Of a stretch of 64,000 nt of DNA, positions 20,995-31,118 are shown piece after piece. This stretch comes from Ferrimicrobium sp. (lineage in GTDB: Bacteria; Actinomycetota; Acidimicrobiia; Acidimicrobiales; Acidimicrobiaceae). The stretch's first letter is position 1. Each line of letters begins with the position of its first letter. The notes below the pieces were generated by a model, which was not told the DNA's origin, did not search any database, and saw only the letters and a program-made list of their open reading frames with translations. Location: assembly GCA_022690815.1 (NCBI GenBank), contig JALCZJ010000001.1, positions 89,492 through 153,491 on the forward strand, written 5' to 3'. Both the position numbers and the translations under genes were made by a program.

Positions 20995-21824
20995 TGACAC
21001 AGACCATGCAGGCCAACCAGGCTCGAGCCGTATTGCGGTATTTCCGTATGAGTCCTACAAAGGCTCGCCAGGTACTTGACCTCATTCGAGGCAAGTCGGC
21101 GGTCGAGGCTATTCGGACACTGTCTTTGGTGAATCGTGAGGCCAGTGAAGTTGTTGGCAAGCTACTGGCTTCAGCCGTAGCTAATGCGACCGTTCGTTAC
21201 GGTCTCGGAGCTGACGAGGTCTTCGTCGCTCAGGCCTTTGCCGACGAAGGTCCTACGATTAAGCGGTTCCGACCGCGCGCTCGAGGGCGCGCGACTCGCA
21301 TTCGCAAGCGCAGCTGCCACATCACGATTGTCGTCGAGGAGATGCCACTTGAGATGCGTCGGGTAGCGGCTGCGAAGAGCTCAGGGCGACAGAGTGCTCG
21401 GCGGAGCCAGCGTGTCGCCTCATCGCGAGCCGGTGGGCCACGCGTTAATCAGCGATCGCTCCCTCCGACGGACGAGGTCGTTCAACCGGATGAAGTGCTG
21501 CCATCCGACGACATGGGTGCAGTCGTATCAACCGAGGCTCCAGCGGTTGACGCTGGGATCGAGGCCAGTGCAGTTGAGACCAGTGCAGGTGAGACCAGTG
21601 CAGTTGAGACCAGTGCAGTTGAGACCAATATCATAGAAGGCAGCCTGGCTGAGGACAATGTTGGAGAAAGTGATGTTGTCGAGGGTGAGGTCGCCGAGGA
21701 TGTAAGCGATGCTACCGGTCAAGCTGAGGTGGCCCCCGACGATGAGAGTTCTGGCAAAGCTGCGAGCGTCGAGGAAGCATCGACAGAAGATGCCGGGGCG
21801 GATGAAGGGCAGGAGGACTCATAG
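20994..21824 (+). CDS. rplV: 50S ribosomal protein L22 with long acidic C-terminal extension
   Basis: L22 lines the exit tunnel. Residues 1-115 form a normal core ([40 protein letters not shown]). A further 160 residues or so, rich in Glu, Asp, Ser, Ala and Val, bring the total to 276, against about 110-150 for most family members. Four 15-bp DNA repeats within the tail encode SA(V/G)ET units. The GTG start overlaps the rpsS stop with GAGGAG upstream. Confidence 0.95.
   Translation: MTQTMQANQARAVLRYFRMSPTKARQVLDLIRGKSAVEAIRTLSLVNREASEVVGKLLASAVANATVRYGLGADEVFVAQAFADEGPTIKRFRPRARGRATRIRKRSCHITIVVEEMPLEMRRVAAAKSSGRQSARRSQRVASSRAGGPRVNQRSLPPTDEVVQPDEVLPSDDMGAVVSTEAPAVDAGIEASAVETSAGETSAVETSAVETNIIEGSLAEDNVGESDVVEGEVAEDVSDATGQAEVAPDDESSGKAASVEEASTEDAGADEGQEDS
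21566..21625 (+). repeat. 15-bp in-frame tandem repeat in rplV
   Basis: Four adjacent copies of CAGTGCAGTTGAGAC, one with T changed to G, encode the repeated [10 protein letters not shown] motif in the acidic tail of L22. The unit is a multiple of three, so copy changes keep the frame. Confidence 0.93.
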
Positions 21825-22696
21825 TGGGTCAGAAGGTACATCCTTACGGGTTTCGTCTTGGTATTACGACGGACTGGAAGTCTCGTTGGTACGCTGACAA
21901 GGACTACCAGAAGTGGGTCATACAGGATCATAAGATTCGGTCTTGGCTTCAGCGGGAGCTCGCCACGGCTGCCGTGTCGCGGATCGATATCGAACGCACC
22001 CGTGATCGACTCAAGGTTGATATTCATACAGCGCGTCCAGGCATTGTCATTGGGAAGAAGGGTTCCGAGGTCGATCGATTGCGCAAGGCGCTCGAGAAGC
22101 TCACAGGTTATCCGCGAGTACAGCTCAATGTCGAAGAGGTGCGCAACCCGGAGCTTGATGCCACGTTGGTGGCGCAGAGCATTGCTGACCAAATCGCTCG
22201 CAGGGTTAGCTTCCGTCGTGCCATGAAGCGCTCCATCCAGATCGTGATGAAGGAAGGCGGCAAAGGGGTCACAGTTCAGTGTTCTGGGCGACTCGGTGGG
22301 TCCGAGATGGCACGCCGTGAGACACACCGTGAAGGTCGCGTACCGCGTCACACGCTGCGAGCCGATATTGACTTCGGGCTGCGAGAGGCGCATACGAACT
22401 CAGGTAGCGTGGGGGTCAAGGTTTGGATCTACCGCGGCGATGTCGTGCCGTACCAGACCGCTGCTGCTCCGACGCAGCGGGTAGCTCCCGAGCGCCCACG
22501 ACGCATCATTACTGCGGGTGGTGGCCGGCGCAAGGCGGCTGAGGAAGAGGTGATTGCCACGGTCGCTCCTACCACCGTCGAGGAACCTGTGGTTCCCGAG
22601 GAGCTCGAGCGGTTGCTGGCTGAAGAGGAAGACATCGAACGTCGAACCAAGGACGACGGACACGAGGCCCCTCACTTCAAGAAGGAGGTGGATTAA
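21824..22696 (+). CDS. rpsC: 30S ribosomal protein S3
   Basis: A 290-residue S3 at the mRNA entry channel. It starts [14 protein letters not shown], has a KH domain with [20 protein letters not shown], and the C-terminal domain [22 protein letters not shown] charged tail of about 70 residues extends beyond the core. The GTG start overlaps the rplV stop by one base and follows AGGAGGA. Confidence 0.97.
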   Translation: MGQKVHPYGFRLGITTDWKSRWYADKDYQKWVIQDHKIRSWLQRELATAAVSRIDIERTRDRLKVDIHTARPGIVIGKKGSEVDRLRKALEKLTGYPRVQLNVEEVRNPELDATLVAQSIADQIARRVSFRRAMKRSIQIVMKEGGKGVTVQCSGRLGGSEMARRETHREGRVPRHTLRADIDFGLREAHTNSGSVGVKVWIYRGDVVPYQTAAAPTQRVAPERPRRIITAGGGRRKAAEEEVIATVAPTTVEEPVVPEELERLLAEEEDIERRTKDDGHEAPHFKKEVD

Positions 22697-22699
22697 CCG

Positions 22700-23134
22700 A
22701 TGTTGATGCCACGTAAGGTCAAGCATCGTAAAACCCATCGCGGTCGTCTGACCGGCAAGGCCAAAGGAGGCACCGAAGTCAGCTTTGGTCGATACGGTAT
22801 CCAGGCGCTAGAGCCTGGCTGGATCACGGCACGCCAGATTGAGGCGGCGCGTGTTGCCATGACTCGACACGTGCGTCGTGGTGGAAAGGTTTGGATTCGG
22901 GTGTTTCCGGACAAGCCGGTGACCAAGAAGCCGGCGGAGACTCGCATGGGTTCTGGTAAGGGTAACCCGGAGTTCTGGGTTGCCGTCGTTCGCCCTGGCA
23001 AGATTCTGTTTGAGTTGGATGGGGTCAACGAGGAGTTGGGTCGTGCCGCTATGGAACGTGCGATTCAAAAGCTCCCGATTAAGGCGCGGTTCGTTGTCAA
23101 AGAAGGCATCGAAGCGATTGGAGGCACGCGATGA
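22700..23134 (+). CDS. rplP: 50S ribosomal protein L16
   Basis: A 144-residue L16 near the A site. It reads [16 protein letters not shown] with [20 protein letters not shown] and the C-terminal ARFVVKEG. It overlaps rpmC by four bases. Confidence 0.97.
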   Translation: MLMPRKVKHRKTHRGRLTGKAKGGTEVSFGRYGIQALEPGWITARQIEAARVAMTRHVRRGGKVWIRVFPDKPVTKKPAETRMGSGKGNPEFWVAVVRPGKILFELDGVNEELGRAAMERAIQKLPIKARFVVKEGIEAIGGTR

Positions 23135-23337
23135 CCAAGGCTCTGGAGTTGCGCGAACTACTCGATGATGAGTTGGTCAAGAAGTTGGCGGATACCAAAG
23201 AGGAGCTGTTCCGGCTGCGGTTCGCTATTGCATCGGCCCAAGGGACGGACACCGCGAGATTGGGGCTGCTCCGCAAGGAGATCGCCCGTATCGAGACGGT
23301 GTTGAGTGAGCGGCGTGTCGCTCAGGGAGGAAATTAA
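23131..23337 (+). CDS. rpmC: 50S ribosomal protein L29
   Basis: A 68-residue helical hairpin protein at the tunnel exit. It contains the typical [20 protein letters not shown] and [14 protein letters not shown] helices. Start and stop overlap the flanking genes by four bases and one base. Confidence 0.95.
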   Translation: MTKALELRELLDDELVKKLADTKEELFRLRFAIASAQGTDTARLGLLRKEIARIETVLSERRVAQGGN

Positions 23338-23606
23338 TGAGCGAGTTGCACGAGGAGCGTCCTCAGCGCAAGGTTCGCGAGGGTGTGGTCGCCTCTGAGT
23401 CGATGGATCAGACCATCGTGGTCCTGGTCAATCAGCGAGTGCGTCACCCACGGTACATGCGTACGATCTCTAAGACGAAGAGATTGTACGTGCATGATCA
23501 AAATAACGAGGCACATGTGGGAGACACGGTTGAGGTTGTTGAGACTCGACCGATCTCGAAGCTTAAGCGTTGGAGATTGGTTCGAGTAGTGGAGCGTGCA
23601 AGATGA
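23337..23606 (+). CDS. rpsQ: 30S ribosomal protein S17
   Basis: An 89-residue OB-fold S17 with [18 protein letters not shown] and [20 protein letters not shown]. The TAATG overlap with rpmC and GGAGG upstream indicate coupled translation. Confidence 0.97.
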   Translation: MSELHEERPQRKVREGVVASESMDQTIVVLVNQRVRHPRYMRTISKTKRLYVHDQNNEAHVGDTVEVVETRPISKLKRWRLVRVVERAR

Positions 23607-23971
23607 TTCAGCAGGAGAGCCGTCTTCGAGTGGCGGACAACTCGGGGGCCCGCGAGGTACTCTGCATCCGTGTCCTCGGTGGTAGCCGCCGGCGCTACGC
23701 CGGTATCGGCGACGTTTTTATCGCCACCGTCAAGGAAGCCCTGCCGGGTGCGGGTGTTAAGCGCGGTGACGTTGTGAAGTGTGTCGTGGTGCGGACTCGG
23801 AAGGAGTCTCGTCGCCCCGATGGCAGCTATATCCGTTTCGACGATAACGCGGCTGTCTTGATCAACGATCAGATGCAGCCCCGAGGTACGCGTATCTTTG
23901 GGCCGGTCGGTCGTGAGCTTCGTGACAAGCGGTTTATGCGCATCGTCTCGTTGGCGCCGGAGGTGTTGTGA
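23603..23971 (+). CDS. rplN: 50S ribosomal protein L14
   Basis: A 122-residue L14 contacting the 30S subunit. It reads [20 protein letters not shown] and [23 protein letters not shown]. The ATG overlaps the rpsQ stop by four bases; an upstream extension in frame lies inside rpsQ and is rejected. It is the first gene of the classical spc operon. Confidence 0.97.
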   Translation: MIQQESRLRVADNSGAREVLCIRVLGGSRRRYAGIGDVFIATVKEALPGAGVKRGDVVKCVVVRTRKESRRPDGSYIRFDDNAAVLINDQMQPRGTRIFGPVGRELRDKRFMRIVSLAPEVL

Positions 23972-24276
23972 TGCGTCTCAAAAGTGGAGACCGCGTCAGG
24001 GTCCTTGCTGGAAAAGACAAGGGGTCTGAGGGTCAGATTCTCAAAGCTTTCCCAACTCAGGGCAAGGTCTTGGTTGAGGGTGTGCATGTCGTGAAGCGAC
24101 ACACCAAGGCCAGAGATGCGACAACGCCGGGTGGCATCATCGAGAAGTCACTCCCTATCGACGCGTCCAACGTCGCGGTGGTGTGCTCGACGTGTGGACC
24201 GACTCGTATCGCGATGGATGTTGATGAGTTTGGCAAGCGGGTTCGCGTTTGTCGTAAATGTAGAGGTGCGCTATGA
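23971..24276 (+). CDS. rplX: 50S ribosomal protein L24
   Basis: A 101-residue L24 with a KOW segment ([20 protein letters not shown]) and a C-terminal four-cysteine zinc motif (CSTC...CRKC). The ATG overlaps the rplN stop by one base; a GTG three bases earlier is an alternative start. Confidence 0.96.
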   Translation: MRLKSGDRVRVLAGKDKGSEGQILKAFPTQGKVLVEGVHVVKRHTKARDATTPGGIIEKSLPIDASNVAVVCSTCGPTRIAMDVDEFGKRVRVCRKCRGAL

Positions 24277-24842
24277 GTACAACAATGACTGAGCGGCCGC
24301 GTCTCAAGCTACGCTACGATACCGAAGTGAAGGCCCAGTTGTTCGGGGAGCTCGGGGTGAAGAATATTCATCAGGTTCCTACGCTCGACAAGATCGTGGT
24401 CAACATGGGTGTCGGTCGCGCAACGCAACAGCAGTCTCTGCTGGAGGGCGCGATTCGGGATCTTGAGGCGATTACTGGTCAAAAGCCAGCCACCCGGCGT
24501 GCCCGAAAGTCGATCGCTGCGTTCAAACTGCGAGAGGGAATGCCGATTGGGGCTATGGTGACCCTGCGTGGTGACCGTATGTGGGAGTTCTTTGATCGGC
24601 TAGTTGCCATCGCTATCCCCCGAATCCGTGACTTTCGGGGCCTGAACCCGCGTTCGTTTGATGGCCATGGTAACTATTCGTTCGGTGTGAATGAACAGCT
24701 GATCTTCCCTGAAATCGACTACGACAAGATCGATACCACGCGCGGTATGGATATCACCATCGTCACTACGGCACTCTCTGATGCCCAGGGTCGGGCGTTG
24801 TTGCTTGCTTTTGGGTTTCCATTCCGGAAGGAAGGTTTGTAA
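24273..24842 (+). CDS. rplE: 50S ribosomal protein L5
   Basis: A 189-residue L5 that binds 5S rRNA. It shows [37 protein letters not shown] and the C-terminal [18 protein letters not shown]. The start overlaps rplX by four bases and the stop abuts rpsN. Confidence 0.97.
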   Translation: MSTTMTERPRLKLRYDTEVKAQLFGELGVKNIHQVPTLDKIVVNMGVGRATQQQSLLEGAIRDLEAITGQKPATRRARKSIAAFKLREGMPIGAMVTLRGDRMWEFFDRLVAIAIPRIRDFRGLNPRSFDGHGNYSFGVNEQLIFPEIDYDKIDTTRGMDITIVTTALSDAQGRALLLAFGFPFRKEGL

Positions 24843-25028
24843 ATGGCCACCAAGGCATTGATTGCGAAGTCGAATCGTCGCCCCAAGTATCGGGTACGGG
24901 CCTACACGCGCTGCCAGCGCTGTGGTCGTCCACACGCAGTGTTCAGGAAGTTTGGGCTCTGCAGAATTTGCCTCAGGGAGATGGCGCATCTTGGCGAGCT
25001 TCCCGGTGTCTCGAAGGCCAGTTGGTAG
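24843..25028 (+). CDS. rpsN: 30S ribosomal protein S14 type Z
   Basis: A 61-residue zinc-type S14 with CQRCGR...CRICLRE. The short C+ form and the family ending ASW are clear. The gene starts directly after the rplE stop. Confidence 0.97.
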   Translation: MATKALIAKSNRRPKYRVRAYTRCQRCGRPHAVFRKFGLCRICLREMAHLGELPGVSKASW

Positions 25029-25038
25029 GAGGTAAGCG

Positions 25039-25449
25039 ATGAGTATGACTGATCCGATTGCGGATATGCTCACGCGGATCCGCAACGCGTCCCGTGTACG
25101 ACACGAGGTGGTGCGGATGCCCGGTTCAAAAATTAAAACTGAGCTCGCTCGCATCCTCAAGGAGGAGGGCTACATCGAGGGCTATTCGGTGGCGCCAGCT
25201 ACGTCAGGGCCAGGGACGGTTCTTGAGATTCAACTGCGTTACGTAGGGTCGCGTAATCGAGAGTGCGCGATCAACGGAATCCAAAGGATCTCCAAGCCCG
25301 GCCTTCGTGTCTATACCCAGGCCGCGTCTATCCAGCGGGTCTTTGGTGGTATGGGGGTTGCGGTGCTTTCGACATCGCACGGTCTGATGACCGATCGTGA
25401 TGCTCGCAAGGCGGGCGTCGGCGGCGAGGTCATCTGTCATGTTTGGTAG
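25039..25449 (+). CDS. rpsH: 30S ribosomal protein S8
   Basis: A 136-residue S8, a key 16S rRNA assembly protein that in E. coli represses the spc operon. It reads [16 protein letters not shown] and [20 protein letters not shown]. An ATG at 25045 is an alternative start two codons downstream. Confidence 0.97.
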   Translation: MSMTDPIADMLTRIRNASRVRHEVVRMPGSKIKTELARILKEEGYIEGYSVAPATSGPGTVLEIQLRYVGSRNRECAINGIQRISKPGLRVYTQAASIQRVFGGMGVAVLSTSHGLMTDRDARKAGVGGEVICHVW

Positions 25450-25463
25450 AGGAGTCTGATTAA

Positions 25464-26003
25464 GTGTCACGCATAGGTAAGCAGCCCATAGTCCTGCCAG
25501 ACGGCGTCAATGTCACCGTCGATGGACGTACTGTGAAGGTTCAGGGTCCAAAGGGTACGCTCCAGCGGGAGATGCCTCCGATGGTGACGGTTTCGCTGGA
25601 TGATCGTGTTGTCACGGTAAGCCGGATCGATGACACTCGGCAAGCGCGTGCGATGCATGGCTTGTCGAGGACGTTGGTTCAGAACATGGTCGTCGGCGTC
25701 AGTGAGGGCTATCGCAAGCAGCTTGAGATCGTTGGTGTTGGCTACCGAGCCCAGCTTCGTTCTCCGAGTGAGGTGGAGTTGGCGCTTGGGTTCTCGCATC
25801 CAGTAATTGTCAAGGCGCCAGAGGGGATCGGGTTCGAAGCGCCGGTTCCGACCAGGTTGGTCGTCCAAGGGGTTGACAAGGAGCTCGTTGGTCAGGTCGC
25901 CGCCAACATCCGCAAGATTAGGAAGCCGGAGCCGTACAAGGGCAAGGGTGTTCGTTACGAGGGTGAAAAGGTCGTACGCAAGGTTGGAAAGGCCGGGAAG
26001 TAG
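25464..26003 (+). CDS. rplF: 50S ribosomal protein L6
   Basis: A 179-residue two-domain L6 next to the sarcin-ricin loop. It begins [20 protein letters not shown] and ends with [19 protein letters not shown]. The start codon is GTG. Confidence 0.97.
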   Translation: MSRIGKQPIVLPDGVNVTVDGRTVKVQGPKGTLQREMPPMVTVSLDDRVVTVSRIDDTRQARAMHGLSRTLVQNMVVGVSEGYRKQLEIVGVGYRAQLRSPSEVELALGFSHPVIVKAPEGIGFEAPVPTRLVVQGVDKELVGQVAANIRKIRKPEPYKGKGVRYEGEKVVRKVGKAGK

Positions 26004-26009
26004 GTAGCG

Positions 26010-26369
26010 ATGTCAGTGAGCCAGTCGTATAGTCGACAAAAGAGACGGCATCAGCGGGTCCGTGGGAAGGTCGTTGGATCTCCCGAGAGGCCAAGACTTG
26101 CGGTGTATCGCTCCAACAAGCACATGTTTGCGCAGCTGATCGACGATAGTCGCGGAGCAACGCTCGTCGCCGCGTCAACACTCGAGGCAGCCCTGGTGAG
26201 TGGGTCTACCAGCAACTGCGAGGCTGCGAAAAAGGTGGGTGAGGTGATCGCAGAGCGCGCGAAGGCGCATGGGGTTACCAAGGTTGTCTTTGATCGGGGT
26301 GGCTTTCAGTATCATGGCCGGGTCGCTGCGCTTGCAGAGGCAGCCCGGGAAGCGGGATTGGAGTTTTAG
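26010..26369 (+). CDS. rplR: 50S ribosomal protein L18
   Basis: A 119-residue 5S rRNA-binding L18 with [20 protein letters not shown] and the C-terminal [21 protein letters not shown]. Its stop abuts the rpsE ATG. Confidence 0.97.
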   Translation: MSVSQSYSRQKRRHQRVRGKVVGSPERPRLAVYRSNKHMFAQLIDDSRGATLVAASTLEAALVSGSTSNCEAAKKVGEVIAERAKAHGVTKVVFDRGGFQYHGRVAALAEAAREAGLEF

Positions 26370-26912
26370 ATGGCTGAGAGTCAATACGAAGACCGAACGA
26401 TCAAAGTTAATCGCGTATCCAAGGTAGTCAAGGGTGGACGGAGGTTCTCCTTCACCGCGTTGATGGTGGTAGGCGATGGGAATGGTCGGGTTGGCATCGG
26501 CTACGGTAAGGCCAAAGAGGCCAGTATCGCCGTCCAGAAGGGTACCGAGGAGGCTCGACGTAAGTTGATCTCTGTCCCGTTGGCTGGGAGCACGATCCCA
26601 CATCCCATTATTGGACGCGCCGGTGCTGGTCGCGTGTTGCTCAAGCCAGCCGCACCAGGTACCGGCGTCATCGCCGGGGGTGCTGCACGAGCTATTCTCG
26701 AGATGGCGGGGATTACCGATGTGCTCGCGAAGTCGCTCGGTTCGTCGAACGGTATCAACGTTGCCCACGCCACGATGGATGGCTTGGCTCATCTTTTGAG
26801 TCCTGATCAGGTTGCGAAGGCGCGTGGTAAGTACCCAGATCAGATTGCTCCAAAGGGCATGCTCGCCTCATTTGAGGAGCGAAAGCGACAGCAGGAGAGT
26901 ACACATGGTTAA
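26370..26912 (+). CDS. rpsE: 30S ribosomal protein S5
   Basis: A 180-residue S5 that influences decoding fidelity. It has [37 protein letters not shown] and [17 protein letters not shown]. It overlaps rpmD by eight bases. Confidence 0.97.
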   Translation: MAESQYEDRTIKVNRVSKVVKGGRRFSFTALMVVGDGNGRVGIGYGKAKEASIAVQKGTEEARRKLISVPLAGSTIPHPIIGRAGAGRVLLKPAAPGTGVIAGGAARAILEMAGITDVLAKSLGSSNGINVAHATMDGLAHLLSPDQVAKARGKYPDQIAPKGMLASFEERKRQQESTHG

Positions 26913-27123
26913 GCAAACTGGAGCCAACAAAGCTGGCGCCTCAGCCCAGATCAAGGTACGCCAAGTACGTTCGTTGATCGGTTCCAAACCAGTGCACCGC
27001 GGTACGCTGCGAGCACTTGGGCTTGGTCGCATCGGGAGAGAACACGTACTCCCAGATCGTCCAGAGATTCGTGGCATGTTGCGCAACGTGGCACATCTTG
27101 TCGTTGTGGAGGAGATGAAATGA
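26905..27123 (+). CDS. rpmD: 50S ribosomal protein L30
   Basis: A 72-residue L30 (Asn/Lys/Ala-rich N-terminus, then [20 protein letters not shown]). ATG 26905 is preceded by CAGGAGAG; an upstream in-frame extension lies within rpsE and is not L30-like. It overlaps rplO by ATGA. Confidence 0.96.
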   Translation: MVKQTGANKAGASAQIKVRQVRSLIGSKPVHRGTLRALGLGRIGREHVLPDRPEIRGMLRNVAHLVVVEEMK

Positions 27124-27620
27124 TTTATCTGCATGATCTTGCACCGAACGAAGGCGCAAAGACTCGCAAGCGTCGTGTCGGCCGCGGCATCGGAGGAAAA
27201 GGTGGCAAGACTGCTGGTCGCGGTACCAAGGGACAGGGTGCCAGGGATACGATCCCCGTGGGCTTTGAGGGTGGTCAGCTGCCGTTGACACAGCGGATTC
27301 CGAAGCTGCGAGGGTTCGATAATCCGTTTCGTATCTCGTATACCGTTGTGAATCTTGATCAGCTGGCCATGCTGGCCGAACGTGGTTTGACGGTCATCTC
27401 GCCGGAGTCACTCCAAGAAGCAGGGGTCATCCGTAAAGGTGCCCTGGTGAAGGTCTGCGCCCGGGGTGCCCTGACCAGCCCGTTACAGGTTTCGGCGCAC
27501 GGATTCTCGAAGACTGCGCGGGAGCTGATAGAATCAGCTGGTGGTTCTGTTGCTGAGCTGCCGTTGCCGTACAAGTCCGGTCGGCGCCCATCGCTGGGCA
27601 ATGCTCTGATGAACCGGTAG
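27120..27620 (+). CDS. rplO: 50S ribosomal protein L15
   Basis: A 166-residue L15. The glycine/lysine-rich N-terminus (GAKTRKRRVGRGIGGKGGKT) is followed by FEGGQLPLTQRIPKLRGF. It directly precedes secY, as in most bacteria. Confidence 0.97.
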   Translation: MIYLHDLAPNEGAKTRKRRVGRGIGGKGGKTAGRGTKGQGARDTIPVGFEGGQLPLTQRIPKLRGFDNPFRISYTVVNLDQLAMLAERGLTVISPESLQEAGVIRKGALVKVCARGALTSPLQVSAHGFSKTARELIESAGGSVAELPLPYKSGRRPSLGNALMNR

Positions 27621-27645
27621 TGAACCAGGAGCGTTGTAGAGTCTG

Positions 27646-28941
27646 ATGCTGCAGAATTTTGTTAATATTTTTCGTGTTAAGGACCTTAGGAATAAGGTCC
27701 TTTTCACGCTATTCATCGTCGGAATCTACCAACTGGGGTCTAATATCCCAGTGCCGGGTGTGAGCTACTCGGCCATCCATCAGCTCGTGACCCAGTCCCA
27801 AGGTGCTGGAATCTTCGGGTTCCTCGATCTGTTTTCCGGTGGTGCGCTGTCGAGAGCAGCCCTTTTTGGGCTTGGGATCATGCCCTACATCACATCGTCG
27901 ATCATCATCCAACTCCTTACCGGTGTCATTCCCAAGCTCACCGAGTGGAGGGATCAGGGTTCGGCTGGTGAGCGCAAGATCACGCAGACTACTAGGTATC
28001 TCACGATTGGCCTAGCGGTGTTGCAGGCTACGGGTCTCGCCTTTGTTTTCCACAGTGGACTTGGCATCCTCTTGGCCAACCAGAAGTCACTTGACCTCAT
28101 CCCGGATTTCACGATTCCCCGGGTGCTCTTTATTATCTTGACCTTGACCGCGGGCACGGCACTCGTGATGTGGATGGCTGAGTCCATCACCGAGCGTGGT
28201 GTTGGGCAGGGAATGTCGATCTTGATCTTCGCCAACGTTGTGAGCATCATCCCCTCCGGCGGCAGGTTGATCCTTGATCAGGCGGGCGCTGTGAAGTTCA
28301 CCGTGATCGTACTCGTCGTCCTCTTGCTGTTAGTGGCCATCGTCTTCGTCGAGCAGGGGCAGCGACGGATCCCGGTGGTGTTCGCGCGCCGAGTCGTAGG
28401 GAGGAGGATGTACGAGGGTGGGAACTCCTACATCCCACTGAAGGTCAATCAGGCCGGCGTCATTCCGATTATCTTCGCATCATCGATTCTGTATTTCCCG
28501 GTGTTGTTGTCCAATGTCATCCCCTGGGATAGCTTTCGTACCTTTGTCAACAACCATCTGTTGAATGCCACCAGTGGGTTTTACATCATCACCTACGGTC
28601 TGCTGATCATCGTATTCACATTCTTCTATGTGACGGTGGCGTTCGACCCCTATCAGCAGGCAGAGATTATCCGTAAGCAGAATGGGTACATCCCTGGGGT
28701 CCGTCCAGGGCAGGCGACCCAGCAGTATCTGTCTCGGATCCTCAACAGGATTACGCTTCCGGGAGCGCTGTTTCTCGCGGCCATCGCCGTGATCCCTTCG
28801 ATTCTTCTGTCGGCTTGGCATATCACCTCCTTCCCGTATGCTGGCACCACGATCCTGATCTCGGTCATCGTCGCGTTGGAAACCGTGAAGCAGATCAACT
28901 CACAGCTCACCATGCGTAACTACAAGGGATTCTTGAAGTAA
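27646..28941 (+). CDS. secY: Preprotein translocase subunit SecY
   Basis: A 431-residue, ten-helix channel of the Sec translocon in the cytoplasmic membrane. It shows GIMPYITSSIIIQLL, the MWMAESITERGVGQGMSILI region, and the conserved cytoplasmic loops with RRIPVVFARR and GYIPGVRPG. Its stop abuts adk. Confidence 0.97.
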   Translation: MLQNFVNIFRVKDLRNKVLFTLFIVGIYQLGSNIPVPGVSYSAIHQLVTQSQGAGIFGFLDLFSGGALSRAALFGLGIMPYITSSIIIQLLTGVIPKLTEWRDQGSAGERKITQTTRYLTIGLAVLQATGLAFVFHSGLGILLANQKSLDLIPDFTIPRVLFIILTLTAGTALVMWMAESITERGVGQGMSILIFANVVSIIPSGGRLILDQAGAVKFTVIVLVVLLLLVAIVFVEQGQRRIPVVFARRVVGRRMYEGGNSYIPLKVNQAGVIPIIFASSILYFPVLLSNVIPWDSFRTFVNNHLLNATSGFYIITYGLLIIVFTFFYVTVAFDPYQQAEIIRKQNGYIPGVRPGQATQQYLSRILNRITLPGALFLAAIAVIPSILLSAWHITSFPYAGTTILISVIVALETVKQINSQLTMRNYKGFLK

Positions 28942-29625
28942 ATGCCCTCTGGTCACCCTCTCCGACTCGTATTGGTCGGTCGACAAGGGGCAGGGAAGGG
29001 AACGCAGTGCGTCCGGGTTTCCCATCGTTACGCGATTCCCCACATCTCTACTGGTGATATGCTTCGGGCGGCGGTTGCGGCCGGCTCGCCGTTTGGTCAG
29101 CGGGCGAAGTCCTTCATGGACCGCGGTGAGCTCGTGCCGGATTCGGTTATCAATGGGGTTATCGCCGAACGGCTTGCCCAACCCGATGCTCGGTTGCGCG
29201 GATTCGTACTCGATGGCTTTCCGCGTACTAAAGACCAGGCTGTTGAGCTCAACGAGCTGCTCGCGCCGGCTACCTTGCACGTCGTAATCAACCTTGAGGT
29301 TCCCGTTGAGCTGGTGCTTCGCAGGTTGTCGTCACGGAGGGTATGTTCGGTCTGTGGCAGTATCTATTCGGATGAGCTGCCGCCGAAAGTGGCTGACATC
29401 TGCGACAATTGTGGTGGTGAGTTGATCCAACGTGAAGATGACACGGAGACCGCCATCCTTCGCCGGCTTGAGATCTATGAACAGACAACGACACCGCTGC
29501 TTGGTCTGTACGCCCAGATGGGGCTGTTGGAGACGGTCGATGGCATTGGTACCCCAGACGAGGTGCTCGGTCGGATCAGTGAGGTACTTGCGAGGCACGG
29601 TTTTTACGAAGGTGGTGCAGTATGA
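28942..29625 (+). CDS. adk: Adenylate kinase
   Basis: A 227-residue enzyme converting ATP + AMP to two ADP. The P-loop GRQGAGKGT is at residues 13-21, the AMP site has PHISTGDMLRAAV, and GFVLDGFPRT follows. The lid carries four cysteines (CSVC...CDNC), indicating the zinc-lid long form. It overlaps map by four bases. Confidence 0.97.
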   Translation: MPSGHPLRLVLVGRQGAGKGTQCVRVSHRYAIPHISTGDMLRAAVAAGSPFGQRAKSFMDRGELVPDSVINGVIAERLAQPDARLRGFVLDGFPRTKDQAVELNELLAPATLHVVINLEVPVELVLRRLSSRRVCSVCGSIYSDELPPKVADICDNCGGELIQREDDTETAILRRLEIYEQTTTPLLGLYAQMGLLETVDGIGTPDEVLGRISEVLARHGFYEGGAV

Positions 29626-30377
29626 TTCGGACACCAGCTGAACTCGCGTCCATGCGCAAAGCTGGGCGGGTGACGGCGGAGATGCTCGAAGCCTGCCGAA
29701 CGGCGGTGCGACCCGGGGTAACGACGGCAGACCTCGATACGGTGGCCCGAGAGGTGCTCGCAAATCGAGGAGCACGCTCGAACTTCCTTGGATACCACGG
29801 ATTTCCTGCGGTTATCTGCACCTCGCGGAACAATGTAATCGTTCACGGCATACCGAGTACGCAAGAGGTACTACAAGAGGGTGATATCATCTCCATCGAT
29901 GCTGGCGCGATCGTCGAGGGTTACCATGGTGATGCGGCGATCACGGTAGCGGTCGGTTCGGTGCCCAAGCGCGTGGAGCGGCTGATCGAGGTGACAAAGG
30001 ATTCACTTGCGGCCGGGATTGCACAGATGGTGGCTGGCAATCATCTTCACGACATCGGCCGAGCGGTCGAAGAGGTGGCGCTTGCTGCCCATCTTGGTGT
30101 CATCCGGGAGTATGTAGGCCATGGTATCGGGACACAAATGCACGAGCCGCCAAACGTTCCCAACTACTGGCCTGGGCGGGCGGGGCCCAAGCTGCGGGTC
30201 CATGAGGTTTACGCGGTTGAGCCGATGCTGACGCTGGGGGGAGAGGATACGGTCGTGTTGCCCGATGGTTGGGGGGTCGTCACGGCCGATGGCACGTGGG
30301 CGGCGCACTTTGAGCACACGATAGCGATCACCGATGAAGGTCCGGAGGTCTTTACCGTGATGGACGGGACTCCGTGA
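29622..30377 (+). CDS. map: Methionine aminopeptidase type I
   Basis: A 251-residue enzyme removing N-terminal Met from new proteins. The pita-bread metal ligands are visible: SIDAGAIVEGYHGDAA (two Asp), GHGIGTQMHE (His), EPMLTLG (Glu) and FEHTIAITDEGPEV (Glu). The substrate-pocket His lies in YHGFPAVICTS. The start overlaps the adk stop. Confidence 0.97.
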   Translation: MIRTPAELASMRKAGRVTAEMLEACRTAVRPGVTTADLDTVAREVLANRGARSNFLGYHGFPAVICTSRNNVIVHGIPSTQEVLQEGDIISIDAGAIVEGYHGDAAITVAVGSVPKRVERLIEVTKDSLAAGIAQMVAGNHLHDIGRAVEEVALAAHLGVIREYVGHGIGTQMHEPPNVPNYWPGRAGPKLRVHEVYAVEPMLTLGGEDTVVLPDGWGVVTADGTWAAHFEHTIAITDEGPEVFTVMDGTP

Positions 30378-30504
30378 GTGGATTCCCGGCTATACTAGTA
30401 GGGTAGCTTTTTGCGCCTCGCGATCGAATGGTCGTGGCTTTAGCGGTGCACGATTGGCGCGCGCTGGATAGGCAATCAATCAGCGTAATCGGTAGGAGGA
30501 TGAA

Positions 30505-30729
30505 CTGGCAAAGGGAAAAGAGGACACGATCGTCCTTGAAGGGACAGTGGTGGAGCCACTTCCGAACGCGATGTTCCGCGTCGAGCTCGAGAATGGTCTC
30601 AAGGTTCTGGCCCATAGCTCTGGGAAGATGCGAATGCATCGAATTAGGATTTTGCCCGGAGACAAGGTACAGGTAGAGTTCACCCCTTACGATCTCGCTC
30701 GGGGTCGTATCACCTATCGATACAAGTAG
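30505..30729 (+). CDS. infA: Translation initiation factor IF-1, apparent CTG start
   Basis: A 74-residue S1/OB-fold factor that occupies the A site during initiation. The sequence [20 protein letters not shown] followed by FRVELENG and [20 protein letters not shown] is canonical. The frame needed for the complete first strand opens only at CTG 30505, five bases after a perfect AGGAGG (30494-30499); a TAG lies just upstream in frame. The first standard start in frame, GTG 30547, would delete 14 residues of the fold. The ATG at 30500 is in another frame. Either a genuine CUG start or a single-base error explains this. Confidence 0.93.
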   Translation: MAKGKEDTIVLEGTVVEPLPNAMFRVELENGLKVLAHSSGKMRMHRIRILPGDKVQVEFTPYDLARGRITYRYK

Positions 30730-30733
30730 GTAA

Positions 30734-30761
30734 GAAGATCACGGCAGTGCCGTGATTCTTC
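30734..30761 (+). terminator. Hairpin just after infA
   Basis: ATCACGGC (30738-30745) and GCCGTGAT (30749-30756) pair around a three-base loop, extended by GAAG/CTTC with one bulge. There is no long T-tract. It may end or process the map-infA transcript ahead of rpmJ. Confidence 0.5.
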
Positions 30762-31002
30762 GGTTGTTGAGGAACTGGTCCGATGATTGTGATTGTTGGC
30801 GGTCATTGTTGCTGGTGGGGCGTTGCTCCGGTGAGCAATCGCTAGCGAGCAGTCGTTCGGTGCAGGGTCAAGTGTTACGAGATCGAGGTGCAAGCCCATC
30901 CGGTTTCGTGGCTCCAGGGCAAGGGTCTTGGAGGAGTTTGTATGAGGCGTCAGGGAGAGTACGGTAGGCAAGCGTGTTTGCTCGCTGTGAGGAAGGATCA
31001 CT

Positions 31003-31116
31003 ATGAAGGTGCGACCAAGCGTCAAACCAATCTGTGAGAAGTGCAAGTTGATTCGCAGAGAAGGTCGGGTGCTCGTTATTTGCGAGAACCCTCGGCATAA
31101 GCAACGGCAGGGGTAG
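31003..31116 (+). CDS. rpmJ: 50S ribosomal protein L36
   Basis: A 37-residue zinc protein, the smallest in the ribosome. It reads [20 protein letters not shown] and ends NPRHKQRQG, keeping the C-C-C-H zinc ligands. ATG 31003 follows GAGGAAGGA. A gap of 273 bases with no visible gene separates it from infA, and rpsM begins two bases after its stop. Confidence 0.96.
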   Translation: MKVRPSVKPICEKCKLIRREGRVLVICENPRHKQRQG

Positions 31117-31118
31117 GC

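Noticed and set aside
30428..30676. 82-codon frame containing ATG 30500 right behind the infA AGGAGG
   Set aside because: The product is not like any protein, while the overlapping frame is clearly IF-1.
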